A stretch of 6,196 bases of DNA from Nitrospira sp. (lineage in GTDB: Bacteria; Nitrospirota; Nitrospiria; Nitrospirales; Nitrospiraceae). The notes under the pieces were generated by a model. The model was not told the origin of the DNA and searched no databases. It saw only the letters and a list, made by a program, of their open reading frames with translations. Shown piece after piece: positions 1 to 4,238 of this stretch; within the stretch, counting starts at the first letter, position 1; each line of letters opens with the position of its first letter. The stretch covers positions 1 through 6,196 of the forward strand of contig SWDL01000488.1 of assembly GCA_005116795.1 (NCBI GenBank). Direction: 5' to 3'. The position numbers and the translations under genes were made by a program.

Positions 1-108
1 ACCAATTTCAAGAATCTCTATGACCCAGCCTTCTGCGACGAATTTATCGGTGCATGGCAGCGCAAGCGGGATGGCTCGAAACGCGGGATTGCCGAGGTTG
101 TCCCATGA
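1..108 (+). CDS. C-terminal end of an unidentified protein (5' truncated by window edge)
   Basis: The first reading frame is open from base 1 to a TGA at 106-108 and gives the last 35 residues of a protein, beginning TNFKNLYDPAF and ending GIAEVVP. I do not recognise the family. The tail is mixed: an aromatic/acidic stretch followed by a basic one (WQRKRDGSKRG). The reason to believe it is coding is its 4-base ATGA overlap with the next gene, which has a good Shine-Dalgarno inside this frame. Such coupling is typical of small two-gene operons, including toxin-antitoxin pairs. Because the neighbour looks antitoxin-like, this could be the toxin partner, but nothing visible in 35 residues proves it. 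Confidence 0.55.
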   Translation, partial: TNFKNLYDPAFCDEFIGAWQRKRDGSKRGIAEVVP

Positions 109-314
109 TCACGAGTGACCAGGAATTGCAGGTGACGCAGGAACGGATCGCGGAATTTCACAGGTGGCTCACGCAAATCCGCCAAACCGCTCGCTCTGAA
201 GAGTTTGACGCCGTGGCCGGAAGTTACCGACTGGAAATTGAACGGATGCAGGCCGATGTGCTGGATTATCTCCTCCGCCCACTTCCCACAAGTCGACATC
301 GTCAGCCGGCTTGA
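105..314 (+). CDS. Small antitoxin-like protein (HigA N-terminal-like, no helix-turn-helix)
   Basis: The gene encodes 69 residues starting MITSDQELQVTQERIAEF. The ATG at 105 is preferred over an in-frame ATG at 54 because GAGG at 94-97 lies 7 bases upstream and because the ATG overlaps the upstream stop as ATGA. The opening (MI.S..EL.VT.E.I..F) followed by a long amphipathic helix and a second helix (Y.LEIERMQADVLDYLL) resembles the N-terminal segment of HigA/XRE-type antitoxins and small proteins beside RelE/HigB-like toxins. No DNA-binding helix-turn-helix follows: the protein ends in a short polar tail (PTSRHRQPA). It could be a HTH-less antitoxin that relies on the upstream protein, or the surviving N-terminal part of a longer antitoxin. 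The family assignment is by eye and tentative; that it is a real gene is more secure. Confidence 0.6.
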   Translation: MITSDQELQVTQERIAEFHRWLTQIRQTARSEEFDAVAGSYRLEIERMQADVLDYLLRPLPTSRHRQPA

Positions 315-401
315 TCGGCTCAACCGATTCACCCAAGTTCCCCCGCGCCTTTCTTAACTGAACGGTGAACCTCGAACGTTCCCCGACGCTCTTCACGCTC
401 C

Positions 402-548
402 GACGCGACGACGCAGCACTGAATCGACGCAATAGACGCCCTCGCCGCCCCGACCCAGTAGACGCAACCGACGCGGTGACGCCATTGACGCAACAGACGC
501 AATCGACCCTCCGACGCAATAGACGCAACAGACGCTATAGACGTAACT
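402..548. repeat. Degenerate ~9-bp GACGC repeat array, copy 1
   Basis: GACGC or a one-base variant recurs at 402, 410, 426, 435, 444, 452, 461, 470, 478, 487, 496, 505, 513, 522, 531 and 540. From 426 on the steps are 9,9,8,9,9,8,9,9,9,8,9,9,9, so much of the array follows a 26-bp superperiod (9+9+8). The best-conserved unit is GACGCAATA or GACGCAACA. The array fills the gap between the small antitoxin-like gene and the ABC ATPase and ends at the ATPase start codon. The 9-bp unit produces open frames on both strands with low-complexity products (Arg/Asn-rich on plus, Ala-Ser-Ile-rich on minus), which I regard as spurious. The remaining bases 315-401 hold nothing else that I can recognise. Confidence 0.9.
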
Positions 549-1823
549 GTGAGTGAATTCCATGGGCGATATGCCATTCGGGTCGAAGGGATCGGCAAGC
601 GGTATCGAGTCGGCAGGAGGCCTATAGGATACAGAACCCTACGCGAAGCTATTTCTGAGGGTATCCATGCACCGTTCCGTTGGGGGTGCAAGAGGGACCA
701 AACTTACGGCGAAAAGGTGAGTAATTGGTTCTGGGCCCTCAAAGACGTGTCCTTCGAAGTGAGGCATGGAGAGGTTGTCGGCATCATCGGCCGCAATGGT
801 GCGGGCAACAGCACCCTGCTTAAGATCCTCTCTCGCATCACAGAGCCGACGAAGGGCCGAGCCGAGATACATGGCCGACTAGGCTCGCTGCTGGAGGTGG
901 GCACAGGTTTCCACTCGGAACTCACCGGACGGGAGAACATTTACCTGAGCGGCGCCATCTTGGGTATGAAGAAGGCAGAGATTGAGCGTAAGTTTGACGA
1001 GATCGTGTCCTTCGCCGAAGTGGAGAGGTTCATTGATACGCCGGTGAAGCATTACTCCAGTGGGTTGTACCTCCGGTTAGCGTTCGCTGTGGCTGCACAC
1101 CTTGAACCCGAGATACTCATAGTGGATGAGGTCTTGGCGGTCGGGGACGCTGGCTTCCAGAAGAAATGCCTGGGCAAGATGGGCGAGGTGGCGCGGCACG
1201 GACGGACCGTGCTGTTTGTAAGCCACAATATGGGCGCCATTGCCTCGCTCTGCTCGCGAGTGAATGTAATCGATCAGGGACGACTGGTATGCGACGACGC
1301 GCCTGAGGTAGCCATTGGAGACTATTTGAAACGAATCAGCGGAAACGGTTCCGTAGCGATTGCGAACCGCACGGATCGGGAGGGAAACCAGAAGTTGAAG
1401 TTCCTGCGACTGACGATTCTTAACAGATTCGGCCAATCGGTGGATGCGGTGCCTGCTGGTAATGATGTCACCTTTGAGCTGGAATATGCCATCCGACAGG
1501 GCGCTCTCAATAATGTGGTGTTCCAAATCAGCTTTCTGGATCGAATGGGTCGGATACTCTTCGTATGCCTGACCCGGATTCTGAACTCGAATTTTCGTGT
1601 TTTGGCATCGGGGACGAAAGTGCGCTGCTTTGTGCCGAACCTCCCGCTGGCGCCGGGCAGCTACACGTTAACGCTGATATGTAAAGAGGAAGGATATGGA
1701 GATCGAATCGGCGGCCCGGGTGCGAGTGATGGAAAACTACACCTTCTCCAGGATCAGGTTCTCTGTCGAGAAATTGAAAATGTCAGTCATGGGATACCGC
1801 TTGGCAGCGTCGAGAATCTCTAA
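549..1823 (+). CDS. wzt: Wzt-type polysaccharide-export ABC ATPase, probably inactive and decaying
   Basis: The frame encodes 424 residues. The family couples ATP hydrolysis to export of lipid-linked O-antigen, capsule or teichoic-acid chains through a Wzm/TagG permease at the inner membrane. The GTG start at 549 is supported by the family-like opening MSEFHGRYAIRVEGIGKRY; no Shine-Dalgarno is visible because the repeat array sits directly upstream. The nucleotide-binding domain covers about residues 8-250: Walker A GRNGAGNST (81-89), signature YSSG (169-172), Walker B ILIVDE with D193 and E194, D-loop region LAVGD, and H-loop histidine 226. Residue 87, the Walker A lysine in the family, is Asn (AAC at 807-809). 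A Wzt C-terminal-like substrate-binding beta domain starts near residue 275, but its family-like end continues in another frame after about 1690, and the annotated tail overlaps the convergent DUF2283 gene. No wzm is in view. The family call is strong; function is doubtful. Confidence 0.88.
   Translation: MSEFHGRYAIRVEGIGKRYRVGRRPIGYRTLREAISEGIHAPFRWGCKRDQTYGEKVSNWFWALKDVSFEVRHGEVVGIIGRNGAGNSTLLKILSRITEPTKGRAEIHGRLGSLLEVGTGFHSELTGRENIYLSGAILGMKKAEIERKFDEIVSFAEVERFIDTPVKHYSSGLYLRLAFAVAAHLEPEILIVDEVLAVGDAGFQKKCLGKMGEVARHGRTVLFVSHNMGAIASLCSRVNVIDQGRLVCDDAPEVAIGDYLKRISGNGSVAIANRTDREGNQKLKFLRLTILNRFGQSVDAVPAGNDVTFELEYAIRQGALNNVVFQISFLDRMGRILFVCLTRILNSNFRVLASGTKVRCFVPNLPLAPGSYTLTLICKEEGYGDRIGGPGASDGKLHLLQDQVLCREIENVSHGIPLGSVENL
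1690..1748 (+). pseudogene. Out-of-frame remainder of the Wzt C-terminal domain
   Basis: In the frame beginning with the ATG at 1696 the translation reads MEIESAARVRVMENYTF. This matches the spacing of the motif that closes the Wzt carbohydrate-binding domain in the family (roughly D-W-I-E-x-A-x-x-x-x-V-x-E-x-x-x-F). The frame that carries the rest of the gene reads instead GDRIGGPGASDGKL, which looks unlike the family. The simplest reading is a one- or two-base indel near 1680-1696. The family normally has a further 20-30 residues after this motif. Here the sequence instead enters the 3' end of the minus-strand DUF2283 gene (stop at 1737-1739), so the end of the domain has also been lost. 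The comparison is from memory of the family. Confidence 0.5.
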
Positions 1824-1952
1824 GCCTATGAGCCGACCTTCTTCGTCGAAATCAAGGTTCACCCCATCAGAAACTTCCTGAGTTCGGCCGACCACCTTTT
1901 CCTGAATTCTAATATAGAGGGCGTCCACTTCTCTGTCATACTCGATCTTCAT
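1737..1952 (-). CDS. DUF2283 family small protein (putative antitoxin)
   Basis: The gene encodes 71 residues, full length for the family. The opening MKIEYDREVDALYIRI and the middle segment VNLDFDEEGRLIGLEILDA are the hallmark DUF2283 pattern: a short beta-rich fold with a D-ALYIR strand and a D-EG-x-x-GLEIL turn. The ATG at 1952-1950 overlaps the stop of the upstream DUF4258-like gene as ATGA, and a purine-rich GGAGGGAAAGGA stretch just upstream provides a strong Shine-Dalgarno. DUF2283 genes commonly sit immediately downstream of DUF4258 genes and are suspected antitoxins. The biochemical role is unproven. The last nine residues (ENLILEKV with its stop) are encoded antisense to the end of the Wzt frame, a convergent overlap of 87 bp with the annotated ATPase frame. 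Confidence 0.88.
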   Translation of the reverse strand: MKIEYDREVDALYIRIQEKVVGRTQEVSDGVNLDFDEEGRLIGLEILDAAKRYPMTDIFNFSTENLILEKV

Positions 1953-2185
1953 GTCCTTTCCCTCCGTCCGGTTTTATCGATGACTGTAATGATGATGACA
2001 TCTGAGCCTTCTTCCGTATAGGTCACTTTCAGCAGGCGACCGTTGATCAACTTATAGACATTCTTGCGTTGCTCAATAGACTGCTCCGTGCGATCTGGCG
2101 CGGCCAAAACCTTCGCAACCTCATCTTCCGAGATTCTGCGCCACTTCATCTGCCTACGTGAATGGCGACTAAAACGAATGGCCAC
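1949..2185 (-). CDS. DUF4258 family small protein (putative toxin)
   Basis: The gene encodes 78 residues: MAIRFSRHSRRQMKWRRISEDEV, then VLAAPDRTEQSIEQRKNVYK, then RLLKVTYTEEGSDVIIITVI. This is the DUF4258 layout: an N-terminal R-F-[ST]-x-H-[AS]-x-x-[QR]-M motif with a conserved histidine, an I-S-x-x-x-V helix, a central K-Y/N-V-Y strand, and a C-terminal V-x-Y-x-x...V-I-T-V strand pair, a RelE/BrnT-like small alpha-beta fold. The start is a GTG at 2185-2183; starting at the later Met13 would remove the conserved H-S-R-R-Q-M motif. No strong Shine-Dalgarno precedes it, but an 11-bp palindrome (2188-2198) does. It is the promoter-proximal gene, translationally coupled to the DUF2283 gene. A toxin role is inferred from gene pairing. 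Confidence 0.85.
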   Translation of the reverse strand: MAIRFSRHSRRQMKWRRISEDEVAKVLAAPDRTEQSIEQRKNVYKLINGRLLKVTYTEEGSDVIIITVIDKTGRRERT

Positions 2186-2187
2186 GC

Positions 2188-2198
2188 TTGGGACCCAA
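2188..2198. promoter_or_regulatory. 11-bp palindrome at the translation start of the DUF4258 gene
   Basis: TTGGGACCCAA is a perfect palindrome with a one-base centre, ending 2 bases upstream of the GTG start. A one-base centre argues for a protein-binding operator rather than an RNA hairpin. Small toxin-antitoxin operons are usually autoregulated at such sites, so it may be an autoregulatory operator. It also covers the place where a ribosome binding site would be, which may keep translation of the first gene low. The sequence is visible; the function is guessed, and an 11-bp palindrome can occur by chance. Confidence 0.3.
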
Positions 2199-2278
2199 CA
2201 GGATGGAAATTCTAAAGCGACTCTGTGCTTCCATGACGATGTCGTTCCGACACGTCCGACCCGCCTTCGTACCTTGCG

Positions 2279-2307
2279 ATCTTAGCAAACGCGCGCCGAA
2301 ATGGGAA
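2279..2307 (-). promoter_or_regulatory. Weak sigma-70-like promoter candidate for the DUF4258-DUF2283 pair
   Basis: Read on the minus strand there is TTCCCA (2307-2302), a 17-base spacer and TAAGAT (2284-2279). Each hexamer matches four of six consensus positions. It lies about 95 bases upstream of the GTG start and is the best candidate I found between 2186 and 2343. Downstream of it, on the plus strand, the direct repeat TCCGAC occurs at 2246-2251 and 2255-2260, spaced by 9 bases, and could be part of a control site. Weak match, low certainty. Confidence 0.2.
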
Positions 2308-2343
2308 CTGCCGTCCCAGGCAATGTAAGCTTCCCCTCCAATA

Positions 2344-2430
2344 GACACAATGGACGCTCCTACGCTATAGACGCAATCGACACAATGACGCGACAGACGC
2401 AACAGACTCAACGACGCAATAGACGCACCG
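2344..2430. repeat. Degenerate ~9-bp GACGC repeat array, copy 2
   Basis: GACGC or one-base variants start at 2344, 2353, 2361, 2370, 2379, 2387, 2396, 2405, 2413 and 2422, with steps of 9,8,9,9,8,9,9,8,9. Three successive 26-bp periods (2344, 2370, 2396, 2422) are therefore clear. The unit and orientation match the array at 402-548. With that array it brackets the block holding the Wzt-like ATPase and the DUF4258/DUF2283 pair. A minus-strand open frame through it gives an Ala-Ser-Ile-rich product and is not treated as a gene. Confidence 0.88.
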
Positions 2431-2671
2431 GGGCCTGCCTCGAGACGGTCATCTGAGGAACAGCCATGATTCACACCTGCCTTTCTACTCTAATTGATCA
2501 GAGGGAGGTGTCTCACGTATGTTGGCACAGAGGGGACACTGGAGAGCGCCACGTCCAAGAAAGCACCTGCACGGATAGGCTATGACGTCAGATGACTATC
2601 GATTTTAACACGGCGGTAGCCAGAGAAGCGGTGCGCGACCGCAGTTCAGACTGATGAAGTAAGAAGAAGCG
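2431..2671 (+). other. Leader region upstream of the outer-membrane barrel gene
   Basis: No gene was found in these 241 bases. They contain a possible mobile-element remnant on the minus strand (2440-2535, see findings). They also contain a weak plus-strand sigma-70-like pair, TTGATC at 2494-2499 and TATGTT at 2518-2523, with an 18-base spacer. Two small symmetrical sequences are present: the palindrome TGACGTCA at 2583-2590 and a 5-bp-stem hairpin GCGGT/ACCGC at 2628-2642. Any of these could control the barrel gene, but none is strong. The Shine-Dalgarno for the barrel gene is poor: a purine run AAGAAGAAG just before the ATG rather than GGAGG. Confidence 0.4.
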
Positions 2672-4129
2672 ATGTTGTGTGGCATAATCCGTCGCTCTCA
2701 GGGAGGGTGGGTTTTCAACAGGCTGGCACTTCTCTCTCTCATGTGCATTGCCATTGGGTGGTCGCTCATGGCGCAAGTAAGCTCGGCACAGCAGCCGGGT
2801 GGGCAAGGGGCTCCACTTCAGGCCCAAATTCCAATTGGAGGAGGCCAGGGATATTTCTGGATGTCGCAGTTTACGAATCCGGCCCTGCGGGGGGCACTCT
2901 ATCTCACGCCGTACTTTCCCCTGACAGGGTATTACCCTCTCTATCCAGGGTTGTTCTCGCAGGTCATGCCCGAGGATGGGTTGCGGGTGGGCCCCTTGAA
3001 ATTGCATCCATTCCTCGGTGTGGGGGAAATGTATACGGATAATGTTTTGAGAACGAATACGGACAGAAAAAGTAACTTCATACACAACTTGGCTCCGGGG
3101 ATCCAAGCGCGACTGCGGTTGGCCGGACGCCATGCGTTCATCGTAGATTACCGGACAAATCTTCAATACTACGAACGAAATCCCTCCAATGACGTCCAGG
3201 ACCAAACCGCGTCGGCGAGAATCAAGCTCGACTTCCGTGGAGGCCTCAGGGCCGATGTCCAAGGAGAACATAAAGTTGGACATGATCCCAGAGGCTCTGC
3301 CGTGGACAATGCAATCAACAAACTCGAAGTGAACAAGTGGAGAACCGATGGTGCTGTAGGGACGGTTGAGTATATGGGAGCCAAGGCCGGTGTGGCGATG
3401 AATGTGCAATCAGTGCGGTGGAAATACACAAACAATGACCAAGGAAAGATCTCAGACCGCCTCAGCAATTATGCCGGATTTACGTTTGCCGCTGGAGTGA
3501 CACCGAAAGTCTTTGCGCTCACCAATGTGAGCGTGAGCCAGTTGATCTATGACCAAAATAAGAATCTCGATACTGCGATGTACTCCATGAGCGGAGGGAT
3601 CCGCTGGAATGTGAGTGAGTTGACATCCGGAGAGATCCTCATCGGCTATCAGTCCTTGAGATTCAGCCATGCACAAACTACGCATGCAGATCCGGTGCTG
3701 AGCCTGTTTCAAAGAGACGGGGACTCTCCCTCGAACCTCTTCGTGGCCGGAAACATGAACTGGAGGCCGACGTCTTACACGACGGTGAGTCTTCAGCCTT
3801 ATCGGACCATCCAGCAAACCACTGTGGCCGGGACCCTGTTCTTTGTGGCAACCGGGGCGAACCTCTCGTTGGCCCATTCACTCACCTATCGGATGGGGGT
3901 CACGCTCAATCTGGGGGTGGAGCAGGATCGCTTTCAGATGTCCTCGAGCACGGGTGCCGGATTTGCGAGAACCGACACGGTGAAGAACGCGGCTGTTGGA
4001 CTCAACTATCGAGCGGTCAAATGGCTTGGCAGCAGCATTCAGTACGTGTTCGAGGACAGGAACTCAACGGACGGCACGTTTGCGTATCGTGCCAACACCG
4101 TGATGCTGGCGTTTCAGTCAGCGTTCTAG
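2672..4129 (+). CDS. Outer-membrane beta-barrel protein of a polysaccharide locus (beta-barrel porin 2 type)
   Basis: The gene encodes 485 residues. A basic N-region (IIRRSQGGWVFNR), a hydrophobic core (LALLSLMCIAIGW) and an SSA-QQ site give a signal peptide likely cut after Ala39. A Gly/Pro/Gln-rich stretch follows, then PFLGVGEMYTDNVLRTN near residues 108-125. This matches the first-strand motif (x-E-x-Y-T-D-N-x-x) of the EpsL-like beta-barrel porin 2 proteins found in exopolysaccharide clusters. The rest alternates polar and hydrophobic residues in roughly a dozen or more strands with short turns, and it ends VMLAFQSAF, the C-terminal Phe typical of BAM-inserted proteins. No POTRA, SLBB or Wza lipobox is seen, so it is a barrel-type rather than Wza-type exit component. 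The Wzz/BY-kinase gene lies 109 bp downstream in the same direction, suggesting an operon. The exact role in chain export is inferred from context. Confidence 0.85.
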   Translation: MLCGIIRRSQGGWVFNRLALLSLMCIAIGWSLMAQVSSAQQPGGQGAPLQAQIPIGGGQGYFWMSQFTNPALRGALYLTPYFPLTGYYPLYPGLFSQVMPEDGLRVGPLKLHPFLGVGEMYTDNVLRTNTDRKSNFIHNLAPGIQARLRLAGRHAFIVDYRTNLQYYERNPSNDVQDQTASARIKLDFRGGLRADVQGEHKVGHDPRGSAVDNAINKLEVNKWRTDGAVGTVEYMGAKAGVAMNVQSVRWKYTNNDQGKISDRLSNYAGFTFAAGVTPKVFALTNVSVSQLIYDQNKNLDTAMYSMSGGIRWNVSELTSGEILIGYQSLRFSHAQTTHADPVLSLFQRDGDSPSNLFVAGNMNWRPTSYTTVSLQPYRTIQQTTVAGTLFFVATGANLSLAHSLTYRMGVTLNLGVEQDRFQMSSSTGAGFARTDTVKNAAVGLNYRAVKWLGSSIQYVFEDRNSTDGTFAYRANTVMLAFQSAF

Positions 4130-4238
4130 GCAAAGCGATCCACACGAGCGATCTCGTTCGTCCGACACAGGCTTGCCCCGGCTGTCGACGACTCAAAATG
4201 AGCCAATTACCGTCACACGGCAACAGAGGAATCACAGC
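4130..4238 (+). other. Spacer between barrel and kinase genes, with kinase Shine-Dalgarno
   Basis: The 109-bp spacer holds no gene. A small hairpin ACGAG-CGAT-CTCGT sits at 4144-4157, but no T run follows it, so it is not an intrinsic terminator. AGAGGA at 4225-4230, 8 bases before the ATG at 4239, is a good ribosome binding site. The absence of a terminator supports co-transcription of the two genes. Confidence 0.6.

Noticed and set aside
402..548. CRISPR array
   Set aside because: Repeats are only about 9 bp (26 bp superperiod) with no unique spacers of 30 bases or more, and no cas gene is in view.
365..556. 63-codon plus-strand frame rich in Arg and Asn
   Set aside because: It is generated by the 9-bp repeat (three codons per unit) and has no ribosome site or homology-like features. 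Minus-strand frames over the same array, and one at 2169-2474, are rejected for the same reason.
2523..2540. Sigma-54 promoter (TGGCAC box) upstream of the barrel gene
   Set aside because: TGGCAC is present near 2524, but the required GC of the -12 element is missing at the correct distance (GGACA is found instead of TTGC).
2588..3409. 273-codon open frame on the minus strand
   Set aside because: It is antisense to the barrel gene's signal peptide and first strands, with no recognisable motif; the plus-strand product is clearly real.
4144..4157. Intrinsic terminator between barrel and kinase genes
   Set aside because: The stem is only 5 bp and no T-rich tract follows.
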